This document shows, piece by piece, positions 45,582 to 53,606 of a stretch of 64,000 bases of DNA. Location of the stretch: positions 496,001 through 560,000 of the forward strand of contig CAVRIZ010000005.1 of assembly GCA_963721445.1 (NCBI GenBank), read 5' to 3'. The stretch is from DAIOEK01 sp963721445. Lineage in GTDB: Bacteria; Chloroflexota; Anaerolineae; Anaerolineales; Anaerolineaceae. A model generated the notes under the pieces. It ran no database searches, was not told the DNA's origin, and worked only from the letters and a program-made list of their open reading frames with translations. Each line of letters starts with the position of its first letter. The first letter of the stretch is position 1. The translations under genes were made by a program, and so were the position numbers.

Positions 45582-46409
45582 ATGGGAAAAGTATTTCTAG
45601 GCATCAATATGGAATTTATTCGATCTCACGATAAACCGTTTGCATGGGGCGTCGAAAAGGCGGCTGAAATTGGGTATCAGTATATTGAACCAATGGTTCA
45701 CTGGGGTCGTGAATTATTGAGTGAAGCTGGTTATTTTCACAGCGTCTCCATGTACGATGATCCCCTCTGGGTTCGTGAGCTTTGTAACAAGCACAACATT
45801 AAACTGTCTGGATTATCATCCCACACTCCACTCATCAAACCAGAAATAAGCGTGGAATATCTCAAACAGGCGATCCGTTGGGCAGCGGATGCGGGTGCCC
45901 CGGTGGTAAACACCGATGAAGGACCGAAACCGCTCTGGACCACGAAAGAGATGGACTACGTTTTGATGACCTACACACTTACGGAAGCTGCCCGAGTAGC
46001 AGAACGTCATGGTATAAAAATCGGCATCGAACCCCATCAGCAATATACAAAATCCATGGAAGGTCTGGATAGTATTTATAACCTGGTGAAATCCCCCGCC
46101 ATTGGCATCAATTACGACACCGGCAATAGCTATCTTGCGGGAACAACTGATACTTACGAGTGGTTAACCCATGTCATTCCCAACCTGGTCCACCTGCATG
46201 CCAAAGACATCAGCTTCTCACAGAGTGGGGAGGAACGTGGCAAAGTGACTGGTACTCCGGTTGGTTGCGCTTGCGGTGATGGTGTTGTCGATTGGAAACG
46301 GATCATCGATATCGTGAAAAAATGCCCCAATGACATCGTCTTCAGCGTTGAATGCGGTACTGTGCCAGATGCGATCCGCAGTTTTGAACACCTAAGTAAA
46401 TTGATGTAA
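45582..46409 (+). CDS. Xylose-isomerase-like TIM-barrel enzyme, paralog of the preceding gene product
   Basis: 275 residues from the ATG at 45582 with GGAGG upstream; an in-frame TTG at 45567 is less likely. Metal-ligand segments IGIEPHQQY, INYDTGNSY, LVHLHAKDI and SVECGTV match those of the preceding protein in order. The insert RGKVTGTPVGCACGDGVV corresponds to RGELTGIAVSQCAIGDGVN there, with an extra Cys. The reaction is unknown. A Gfo/Idh gene follows at 46601, giving a two-barrel-plus-dehydrogenase set. Confidence 0.82.
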   Translation: MGKVFLGINMEFIRSHDKPFAWGVEKAAEIGYQYIEPMVHWGRELLSEAGYFHSVSMYDDPLWVRELCNKHNIKLSGLSSHTPLIKPEISVEYLKQAIRWAADAGAPVVNTDEGPKPLWTTKEMDYVLMTYTLTEAARVAERHGIKIGIEPHQQYTKSMEGLDSIYNLVKSPAIGINYDTGNSYLAGTTDTYEWLTHVIPNLVHLHAKDISFSQSGEERGKVTGTPVGCACGDGVVDWKRIIDIVKKCPNDIVFSVECGTVPDAIRSFEHLSKLM

Positions 46410-46415
46410 AGCCTA

Positions 46416-46448
46416 GAGAGGATGGCTTTTGTATAAAGCCATCCTCTC
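46416..46448 (+). terminator. Terminator after the paired TIM-barrel genes
   Basis: Perfect 14-bp arms (GAGAGGATGGCTTT and complement) with a 5-base loop, seven bases after the stop, followed by a T/A-rich tract (TTAATTATTT). The following 46449-46600 leader holds a partial operator-like sequence, TTGTT-N11-AACAA (46485-46505). Confidence 0.85.
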
Positions 46449-46600
46449 CCCTTAATTATTTAATATTCAGATTTATCAGACACATTGTTCCATTGTCATT
46501 AACAAATCGGTAAGCTGTTAGTTTTTTATTGCTATAAGGAATTATTTATACCATTCATATGTAATTCAGTAGGACACTACAAACAAACTATGGAGGAAGT

Positions 46601-47761
46601 ATGAGTTTCCCGAAGGTTGCGGTGATCGGATTGGGATTTATGGGAAGGACCCATATACAATCGCTTCGGCGGTTGGGCATTGAAGTATATGGGGTGGCAG
46701 GAATCAACGAAGAAGAAGCCAAAAATGCGGCGAAAGAGCTATCCATTTCCAAATGGTATCGCGATTTTGACGAAGCAATTGCAGATACCCAGGTACAGGT
46801 AATTCATCTGTGCACACCCAATCACCTTCATTTTTTACAGGCGAAAAAAGCCCTGGAGGCAGGGAAACATGTTTTATGCGAAAAACCACTGGCATTAACC
46901 CCAATTGAATCAAAAGAATTGGCTGATCTTGCAAAAAAGACCGGTTTATTTACCGCCGTGAACTATAACTTGCGTTTTTATCCCATATGCCAGGAAGCAC
47001 GCGCCCGAATTAATGCCGGGGACATCGGCTCTCCTTATCTAATCCATGGCGCGTATCTTCAGGATTGGTTGTTCTTGAAATCCGATTGGAACTGGCGATT
47101 ACAAACCGAGCAAGGTGGTGAGTTAAGAGTGGTGGCCGATATTGGCACGCATTGGATGGATCTGGTCACGTATCTGACCGGGTTGAAAATTACAGCGGTC
47201 ATGGCTGATTTTTCCACCGTTCATTCAACCCGGCTGCAACCAACCGGAGAAGTCGAGACCTTTGCTGGAAAGATAGCAGCAAATTCTTCCATGAAAGAAA
47301 CCCCGATCAAAACAGAGGACGTTGCAGTTATTCTTTTCCGATTTGATAATGGTGCCTTGGGTAGTGTGAATCTCTCCCAGGTTTCTGCCGGACGAAAGAA
47401 CTATTTCTGGTTTGAGATCAGCGGAGCGAAATCTTCCCTTCGTTGGGATCAGGAAAATCCGAACGAGCTTTGGATCGGATATCGGGAACAACCAAATCAG
47501 CTTTTGGCGAAAGATCCTTCCTTATTTCATCCCGAGGTTCGCGCCCTCACCGGTTTTCCAGGTGGACATGCCGAAGGGTACCCTGATACATTCGTCCAGG
47601 TATTCCGCCAGTTTTACAAGGCAATTTCCACAGGCAAAATGCCCGAGACTGGACAATTTGCCACTTTCGAGGACGGGCACCACGAAATGGTATTATGTCA
47701 GGCTATCCAAATATCTGCAACTGAGAAACGTTGGGTCCGGGTGGACGAGATCCCCGCGTGA
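46601..47761 (+). CDS. Gfo/Idh/MocA sugar dehydrogenase
   Basis: 386 residues. VAVIGLGFMGRTHIQSLRRL at the N-terminus binds the cofactor. EKPLALTPIES lies near residue 95, AYLQDWLFLKSDWNWR near 150 and the active-site helix ADIGTHWMDLVTYLTG near 183. It is paralogous to the protein encoded at 34296 (shared YLQDW and AGRKNY segments). TGGAGGAAGT precedes the ATG. The preceding terminator and this leader suggest its own promoter. It probably oxidises a ring hydroxyl, or reduces the matching ketone, using NAD(P). Confidence 0.87.
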   Translation: MSFPKVAVIGLGFMGRTHIQSLRRLGIEVYGVAGINEEEAKNAAKELSISKWYRDFDEAIADTQVQVIHLCTPNHLHFLQAKKALEAGKHVLCEKPLALTPIESKELADLAKKTGLFTAVNYNLRFYPICQEARARINAGDIGSPYLIHGAYLQDWLFLKSDWNWRLQTEQGGELRVVADIGTHWMDLVTYLTGLKITAVMADFSTVHSTRLQPTGEVETFAGKIAANSSMKETPIKTEDVAVILFRFDNGALGSVNLSQVSAGRKNYFWFEISGAKSSLRWDQENPNELWIGYREQPNQLLAKDPSLFHPEVRALTGFPGGHAEGYPDTFVQVFRQFYKAISTGKMPETGQFATFEDGHHEMVLCQAIQISATEKRWVRVDEIPA

Positions 47762-47845
47762 GATTTTCGCTCGTCCTCCCTTCCTAATGGAGGTGGCGGA
47801 TGCAGTCCGCCAGAGGGATCACTCAAATAATCTCCTTAAATAATG

Positions 47846-47880
47846 AAGAAAGCTCAGCCTGGGAATGACTGAGCTTTCTT
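47846..47880. terminator. Bidirectional terminator between convergent genes
   Basis: Perfect 12-bp arms (AAGAAAGCTCAG and complement) around an 11-base loop, placed between the plus-strand dehydrogenase (end 47761) and the minus-strand flavin oxidoreductase (end 47900). A-rich and T-rich sides suit both directions. Confidence 0.85.
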
Positions 47881-47899
47881 GTAAAGAGGGGGGAGAATC

Positions 47900-49141
47900 C
47901 TAGGTATGGTCGACGGTTAATTTACCTTTTTCTTTCCTCGTGTTTACCAGGACATCCGTATAGTATTTGTTATACGTACAGCAACCGATCGGACGTTGTT
48001 GAATGAGTAGTTCGAGGCAGTTATCGCAAGCAGTGCAATACTTAATCTCATTTTCGCGACCCTCGCGCAGTTTCAATGGGAGCAACGGATCGGCGAAGGA
48101 TTGTCTTCCCAATCCGATCATATCGACGTAACCGTTTTCGATATTCTGTGCTCCGTATGTAAGCAACGAGCTGTCTTCTTGGGTAACGGCGTGCAGTTTG
48201 TTTTTCCCCTTGCCAAACACCGAATAGTTCGATCCGATCACGACGGTCTCTTTCTTGAGGTTGTCGCGCAAGACCTTGGCGAAGTACTGGTGCAGGTAAG
48301 CGAAATAGGGGCGTTCCTTGTCAGCCTGGGTGAGACTGATCGTTATGGATGGACTTCCCGCAGATTGAACGAAATATTGCGCGCCCCGTTCTTCCAGCCC
48401 TTTTACGAGGTCGATCGGTTCAGTCAAGTCAATAACCGGCGTGTCAGGTCCAGCAGTGCCAAAACCACCCGGGAATCCTTCCCAGACGGAGATCTTGGAG
48501 CCGATCAGGAAGTTTTTATCCGGCACTGCTTTTTGGATTCGCTCATACAGGTCATAGGCGAATTGTCGTCTGTTTTCCCATGGTCCACCATATTTCCATT
48601 TGCGGGTATTGTAAGGCCGCAAGATCTGTGAACCAAGGTAGCCATGGCAGAACTTCATATCAATGCCATCTGCGCCGGAGTCGTAGGCTATTTTCGCTGC
48701 AAGAACGAAATCAGCCATGATTTTTTCGAATTCGTCCTCTGTAAAGACATCAGCCACAAAACCAGGCAATGGTTTGACCGATAACCGTTTCGAAAATTCC
48801 GGATTACTTAATTCTCCGGAATGAGTTAGTTGAAATAGGAAAATCGACTTTGGGTTTACAGTTTTCATCCTGCTGACAAACTTGGTCAATGCCGGCTGAT
48901 TCTTAGGCATAATAAATAATTGGTTCAGCCTGGAGCGGTTCCTATCTGTGATCGTAATAGCTTCCAGGCAAACGATACCCGCTTCGCCATGGAACAAGTT
49001 CTCATACCGTTGGTATGTTAGATCAGAAGGATTTCCTTCGGTATCTGCATCGGTGCATTCCATCGGTTGAACGAAAAAGCGATTCGCACTTGTACGCGTA
49101 CCTACCTGTATCGGGGAGAGCAGAATGTTATTCTTATCCAT
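47900..49141 (-). CDS. Old-yellow-enzyme-type NADH:flavin oxidoreductase with Fe-S cysteine cluster
   Basis: 413 residues of the FMN-binding TIM barrel. Visible are FLFQLTHSGELS, GADGIDMKFCHGYLGSQIL with the His pair region, the segment NTRKWKYGG and the late VDMIGLGRQSFADP. Unlike simple old yellow enzymes it ends with CTACDNCLELLIQQRPIGCC, the Cys spacing of the 4Fe-4S site in 2,4-dienoyl-CoA reductase types. Those enzymes continue with a second FAD/NAD domain of about 250 residues that is absent here. It may reduce an unsaturated keto-sugar formed by elimination; this is speculative. Confidence 0.83.
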   Translation of the reverse strand: MDKNNILLSPIQVGTRTSANRFFVQPMECTDADTEGNPSDLTYQRYENLFHGEAGIVCLEAITITDRNRSRLNQLFIMPKNQPALTKFVSRMKTVNPKSIFLFQLTHSGELSNPEFSKRLSVKPLPGFVADVFTEDEFEKIMADFVLAAKIAYDSGADGIDMKFCHGYLGSQILRPYNTRKWKYGGPWENRRQFAYDLYERIQKAVPDKNFLIGSKISVWEGFPGGFGTAGPDTPVIDLTEPIDLVKGLEERGAQYFVQSAGSPSITISLTQADKERPYFAYLHQYFAKVLRDNLKKETVVIGSNYSVFGKGKNKLHAVTQEDSSLLTYGAQNIENGYVDMIGLGRQSFADPLLPLKLREGRENEIKYCTACDNCLELLIQQRPIGCCTYNKYYTDVLVNTRKEKGKLTVDHT

Positions 49142-49215
49142 TACTCAATACCTCCTGTACGATTAACTTAATTGAAATGTATCCAGACCCAATTTGTACC
49201 ATTAATGATGAGTGC

Positions 49216-49590
49216 CTAAAGTTCTTCGCAAAATTCGAGAGTGACCCCATTCGGATCCAGGAACAGCATGACCCGAACCCCAAGATTGGGTAGGTCGCAG
49301 GTTGGAAGGGAGATCTCCACACCTTCTGCCCGAAGCGCCGCCTCATGAGCGGCAACATCTTCCACCTGAAATGCCAGGTGCCGTAGGCCAACCTCACTTT
49401 CAGATCGAGCCTGGGACTGATTTTTTCCGTGGTAATCAAAGAGTTCCAACCTGGAGTTCCCTGGCAATTCAAAATAGGTGATATCGAAATCTCCACAATC
49501 TACGGTTTGTTGCTGCATGAAACCCAATATCCTGCCGTAGAAATCGAATGATTTCGCTTTATCCTTAAGATTTAATTGAAAAATGTTCAA
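49216..49590 (-). CDS. VOC (glyoxalase/bleomycin-resistance fold) protein
   Basis: 124 residues with two beta-alpha-beta-beta-beta modules. The N-terminal module starts NIFQLNLKDKAKSFDFYGRI and has LELFDYHG. The second has GLRHLAFQVEDVAAHE and DPNGVTLEFCEEL. Metal ligands are likely Glu (LELF), His (LRHL) and Glu (TLEF); the usual N-terminal His is Gln here, so the metal site may be incomplete. These proteins include isomerases, lyases and epimerases. It lies between two oxidoreductase genes in the sugar cluster. Confidence 0.8.
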   Translation of the reverse strand: MNIFQLNLKDKAKSFDFYGRILGFMQQQTVDCGDFDITYFELPGNSRLELFDYHGKNQSQARSESEVGLRHLAFQVEDVAAHEAALRAEGVEISLPTCDLPNLGVRVMLFLDPNGVTLEFCEEL

Positions 49591-49625
49591 TTTTCTTTAT
49601 ATTCAATTTGGAGCTCCACATAAAT

Positions 49626-49657
49626 ATTGCAGCCCATCATTGGGTATGGGCTGCAAT
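49626..49657 (-). terminator. Hairpin after the second Zn-dehydrogenase gene
   Basis: Perfect 12-bp arms (ATTGCAGCCCAT and complement) with an 8-base loop, eight bases past the 49666 stop on the minus strand, followed by ATATTTATG. It probably limits transcription into the VOC and flavin-oxidoreductase genes. Confidence 0.7.
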
Positions 49658-49665
49658 AATCAATA

Positions 49666-50724
49666 CTACATCATTTCCCGTTTAGTGATCTCGGGTGAAA
49701 CAAAGATCTTGAAGAGGCTGGGATCTTTGCGCAATTCATGCAGCGCCCAATCGAGATCTTCCAGCGGAACCTTCATGGAGAATAATGGCCGTGGGTCGAT
49801 CCGCCCATTCGAGATCAGAGTCATCGCATCCGGCCAGTCAGCGCCTACTCCCGCACAGGAACCGGTGATCTTCTTCTCTCCCAGTACAAAGTCAAATGGA
49901 CGCATTGGAATTGTATCTTGTTCACCAACAATACCAAATGCTGTCAACTTCCCACCACGACGAAGCATGGCAAAAGCCTGCTCGTACGTTTTAGTCTTAC
50001 CTACTGCTTCGATCGCATAATCCACTCCGCGACCATTCGTGATCTTCTTGACCTCCGCTACCGGGTCAGCCACATCATCGATATGGAAGGCGTAATCGAC
50101 ACCCATATCCTTGGCTATTTGCAGGCGTTTGCGATTATCTCCAAATATGATGACCGGAGCACAGGCTCGCAAAACAGCCATCCGGGCATGGAGGACGCCC
50201 AAACCACAGCCAATAATGGCAATGCTGCTACCCAATTTCGCATCCATTGCCTTGGCGGAATGAATGACACAAGAAACGGGTTCAATGAATGCGCCTTGTT
50301 CAAAACTTAGATTCTCAGGCAATTTGTGTATTTGCATCCATGGCGCTTTGACATACTCAGCGAAACAACCATCCGTATGGATTCCCAGTTGAGTGAAGCT
50401 ATCGCAAAGTAATTTCTCACCACGAATACAATAAAAGCAGGTTCCACATCCCATGTTGATGTCGGCTGTGACGCGATCCCCTACTTTCAAGTTCTTGGCA
50501 TTCTTACCGAGACCTGCGATTGTACCGGAAAACTCATGACCGGGGATCATCGGCAGCTTATCTGCAGAGTACCAACCGTTGTAGATACTCCAGTCGGTAC
50601 CACAGATACCGGTATATTTAATCTTTATCAGGACTTCGTTGTCATTGATCTCTGGAACGGGTACTTCTTTAACCTTAATAACACCGACCTTTTCAAAGAC
50701 AGCAGCTTTCATTGTATTAGCCAT
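49666..50724 (-). CDS. Zinc-dependent medium-chain polyol dehydrogenase
   Basis: 352 residues. Catalytic zinc: YTGICGTDWSIYNG and IPGHEFSGT. Structural zinc: CGTCFYCIRGEKLLC. Cofactor loop: IIGCGLGVLHARM near residue 180, in which the usual GxGxxG is varied. It is the second gene behind the 51929 promoter, 20 bases after the TIM-barrel gene. It likely oxidises a polyol or secondary alcohol of the pathway. It is distinct in sequence from the dehydrogenase encoded at 28403. Confidence 0.87.
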   Translation of the reverse strand: MANTMKAAVFEKVGVIKVKEVPVPEINDNEVLIKIKYTGICGTDWSIYNGWYSADKLPMIPGHEFSGTIAGLGKNAKNLKVGDRVTADINMGCGTCFYCIRGEKLLCDSFTQLGIHTDGCFAEYVKAPWMQIHKLPENLSFEQGAFIEPVSCVIHSAKAMDAKLGSSIAIIGCGLGVLHARMAVLRACAPVIIFGDNRKRLQIAKDMGVDYAFHIDDVADPVAEVKKITNGRGVDYAIEAVGKTKTYEQAFAMLRRGGKLTAFGIVGEQDTIPMRPFDFVLGEKKITGSCAGVGADWPDAMTLISNGRIDPRPLFSMKVPLEDLDWALHELRKDPSLFKIFVSPEITKREMM

Positions 50725-50744
50725 AATTAGACTCCTCTACCAAA

Positions 50745-51716
50745 TTAGTTGAACAATACGTCGTGGCGGCCTTCGTAAGGGTTTTCAATCATCAAAGGCT
50801 TCAGGTAAGCAATGGTTTTTGTGATACCATCGTGACGGCTCATCGTAACATCTTCGTGCTCGTAGCTCATTACGTAATCGTATCCTATCAGTGAAAGTTC
50901 AGTAATCACTTTCTTCCACGGCACAGATCCCCAACCAGGTATACGGAAGCGGAAACCGCGATCCAATCGTTGCCAATCACCCTGCGGGATCATACCGGAA
51001 CGTTTGATATTATGGGCTACCAATTCACCGTCCTTAGCGTGGACGTGGAAGATCTTGTTACCAAGGGTGTCAATAAAATTTTCAACATCGATTCCCATAT
51101 AGATCAAGTTGGCTGGATCGAAATTGAAACCCCATTCTTTACGACCGCCAAAGAGCTGGACACTCTTCTGAGCGGTTTCTATGTTGTAAACCATCTCATT
51201 TGGATGTGGTTCGTGAGCAAATTTCACCCCGTACTCACCAAATTTATCGAGGATCTTACTCCAACGCTCGACCATTTCTTCTTCCATATCCGACCAACCC
51301 TTGGAATAAGGCCAGGGAAAGAAGCGTCCGAAATTCTCACATCCGACGAAACCGGTAACGACTGGAACTTCAAGCGCATTTGCCGCCTGGGCAGTCTTGA
51401 TCATCCGTTCGGTGCCGAATTTGATTTTCTCTTCTTTCGTTCCGGGACAAATGGCATCGGTATCTTTTCCGAAAGGTCCCATGACGATCTGGCCTTCGGG
51501 GTGATTTGCCAGTGCCGAAATGATCAAACCATGGCTATTGACCAATTTCTTCAGGTCTTTGGCATAGGTTCCTGAGACTGCTTTCTCAATATCCAGATGT
51601 GGGTTCCCCAGGAAAGCGGGTATCTCAACGGCTTCATACCCTAATCCCGATGCGAATTTACACACTTCCTCCAGTTGCATATCCATAAAAGTTGCCGTAA
51701 ATAAACCGATTTTCAT
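50745..51716 (-). CDS. Xylose-isomerase-like TIM-barrel enzyme
   Basis: 323 residues, longer than the other barrels in the window. Metal-ligand segments are KFAHEPHPNE, FNFDPANLI, IFHVHAKDGE and MSYEHEDVT. A long loop (about 235-265, including RFRIPGWGSVPW) follows the His ligand. GLFTATFMDMQLEEV opens the protein. It is the first gene after the second consensus promoter-operator block. This type is often found with Gfo/Idh dehydrogenases, but its substrate is unknown. Confidence 0.83.
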   Translation of the reverse strand: MKIGLFTATFMDMQLEEVCKFASGLGYEAVEIPAFLGNPHLDIEKAVSGTYAKDLKKLVNSHGLIISALANHPEGQIVMGPFGKDTDAICPGTKEEKIKFGTERMIKTAQAANALEVPVVTGFVGCENFGRFFPWPYSKGWSDMEEEMVERWSKILDKFGEYGVKFAHEPHPNEMVYNIETAQKSVQLFGGRKEWGFNFDPANLIYMGIDVENFIDTLGNKIFHVHAKDGELVAHNIKRSGMIPQGDWQRLDRGFRFRIPGWGSVPWKKVITELSLIGYDYVMSYEHEDVTMSRHDGITKTIAYLKPLMIENPYEGRHDVLFN

Positions 51717-51928
51717 TTTTTCTTTACCCTTTCTCCAGATAGAATATTGTCAGGTGACAGGAAAGATCAATACGATACGCTTTGTTTGAGTGGATCTATT
51801 TGTAAGCAATTCCTCATTTTCTGTTGGATCGGTAAGGCTGGAGATATCTAACAGGGTTGTATGATTCCCCAAGATTTATTCAGGATGAATAGATCGGGGA
51901 AGAGTCTCCGATGGGATGTACCATATTC

Positions 51929-51980
51929 TTGTAATCCTGTTATTACAACTTATTATAGAAAAAAACCGAATACCTGTCAA
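51929..51980 (-). promoter_or_regulatory. Second copy of the consensus promoter plus operator
   Basis: On the minus strand TTGACA (51980-51975), 17 bases, TATAAT (51957-51952), then TTGTAATAACAGGATTACAA (51948-51929). The operator, the -10 region and the flanking CTATTGACAGGT are identical to the block at 33020-33071, while the spacer centre differs. It drives the 51716 to 49666 gene pair. It occupies the 308-bp gap before the FGGY gene end; nothing else was seen there. Confidence 0.88.
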
Positions 51981-52025
51981 TAGCATCCATCCTTTGCAAT
52001 TCTGCGGCTATGCGCAATTCCCAGC

Positions 52026-53564
52026 CTAGATGTCCAGCATGTGCAAAGCGTCAGATATTTTTGCTTCATATTCCGCAGCCATTTCAAATATTGGCAGCAA
52101 TTTCTCATACTTCTGATTGTTTTCTCTATCCGGAACCAGGATTTCAACTGTTTTGTGGATTTGATCGATCCGGTCGAAATTTTCCCATAAACCACAACCC
52201 ACCGCTGCGATGGCTGCCGCTCCCAGCGCTCCAGCATCCTGGTCGATATTCGTTTTGAGTACTTTCATATTGTATACATCGGCAAACATCTGCAGATACA
52301 TCTTGCTCTTACTGCCCCCCCCGACGAAAAGTATTTCATCCTGAATGTTGCAGTATTTTCGCAAGAGATCCAATCGCAGACGAAGATTCATCGCAATCCC
52401 TTCCATTGAAGCCCTGATCAGCTCGGGTTTTCCATGCTTGAGGTCAATCCCAAAATAGGCTCCCCGGATATGAACACTCGCATCTTGCGATGTGCCACCC
52501 GCCAGACTCGGGTTAAAAAGTAGCTTATTCGACCCAACCGGCGCTTGCTCAGCGATCATGTTCATTAATGCGTAAGGGTCTGTATGTGTCTCAGCCGATT
52601 GCTGGATCACTTCAGGGCTGATATTATCCCGTACCCAGGTGAATGATGTGCCGGCTGAGAAGATACTCACGGCAGAGGTGAACATATTGGGGATCACGTG
52701 AGCGAAAACAAATGGTTTCGCCCTGGAATCCAGAACTGGATTCTCGGATGACACCGCAATCCACGCGGAGGAGCCAAGGGATGTGTATACCCTTCCGTCC
52801 TTAATATTCTTCGCACCTAGAGCCATGCAGGAGTTATCGACCCCACCGCAGACTACTTTGACCTTTTGACTCAGCCCGATCAGTGCAGCTGCTTCTGGAG
52901 TCAATTCACCCAATATTTGGGTTGATTGGACGATATCAGGAAACATTTCTGAGGGTATCCCACTTGCCCGGATAAATTCCGGTTGGTAACCCCATTCTTT
53001 AAGATTATAAACACCGCTTCCGGAAGCATACGAATAATCCGTCTTCATTACTCCGGCCAGCTTATAGTTTATGTAGTCTTTCGTCCCGAGGATCCTGAAG
53101 ATCTGCTTGAACATCTCAGGTTCATTGTTTTTGTACCACATGATCTTGAAGATTGAATAACAGGCAGCAGGAAATCCATTCCCTGTGGTCATATACCAGT
53201 GAACCGGATCGATCTCTTTGAAGAATTCAGCCACTTCTTTCTGGGCTCGAATATCTGACCAGATCGGGGTGGCTTCTCTTAATAATGCTCCATTTCGATC
53301 TATAGGTACTACGCCCAGGCTATGCCCTGAGATTCCCAGACATTCAATATTATTTCTGTCTTCGCCACTCTCCTGAAGTAGTTTCCGGGTACTTTCAACA
53401 ACCGCCTTCCACCAATCTTCCGGACATTGCTCGTGCCACCCCACCTGGGGATAGTGAGTAGGATAAGCGACAAAAGCGGTTGCCAGGCAATTCCCATCCT
53501 CGTCAAACAGGGATGCCTTGTTACCGCCAGTCCCCAGATCGTAAGAGATGATTCGTTTGTTCAT
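52026..53564 (-). CDS. FGGY-family carbohydrate kinase
   Basis: 512 residues. ISYDLGTGGNKASLFDEDGN replaces the more usual DxGTxxxK start but keeps the phosphate-binding glycines. GISGHSLGVVPID, CGGVDNSCMALGAKN and LFVGGGSKSKMYLQMFADV follow in the family order. It is related to xylulokinase-like proteins and should phosphorylate a ketose or polyol. It follows the aldolase gene encoded at 53607 with a 42-base gap, and both precede the 51929 promoter. Confidence 0.87.
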   Translation of the reverse strand: MNKRIISYDLGTGGNKASLFDEDGNCLATAFVAYPTHYPQVGWHEQCPEDWWKAVVESTRKLLQESGEDRNNIECLGISGHSLGVVPIDRNGALLREATPIWSDIRAQKEVAEFFKEIDPVHWYMTTGNGFPAACYSIFKIMWYKNNEPEMFKQIFRILGTKDYINYKLAGVMKTDYSYASGSGVYNLKEWGYQPEFIRASGIPSEMFPDIVQSTQILGELTPEAAALIGLSQKVKVVCGGVDNSCMALGAKNIKDGRVYTSLGSSAWIAVSSENPVLDSRAKPFVFAHVIPNMFTSAVSIFSAGTSFTWVRDNISPEVIQQSAETHTDPYALMNMIAEQAPVGSNKLLFNPSLAGGTSQDASVHIRGAYFGIDLKHGKPELIRASMEGIAMNLRLRLDLLRKYCNIQDEILFVGGGSKSKMYLQMFADVYNMKVLKTNIDQDAGALGAAAIAAVGCGLWENFDRIDQIHKTVEILVPDRENNQKYEKLLPIFEMAAEYEAKISDALHMLDI

Positions 53565-53606
53565 CTGTTATCCATTCTTTCTGCAGATTATTACCTGACC
53601 TGTTGA

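Noticed and set aside
46485..46505. Possible fifth operator TTGTT-N11-AACAA before the 46601 gene
   Set aside because: Spacing (21 bases) and inner bases do not match the TTGTNAT-N6-ATNACAA pattern; kept only as a note.
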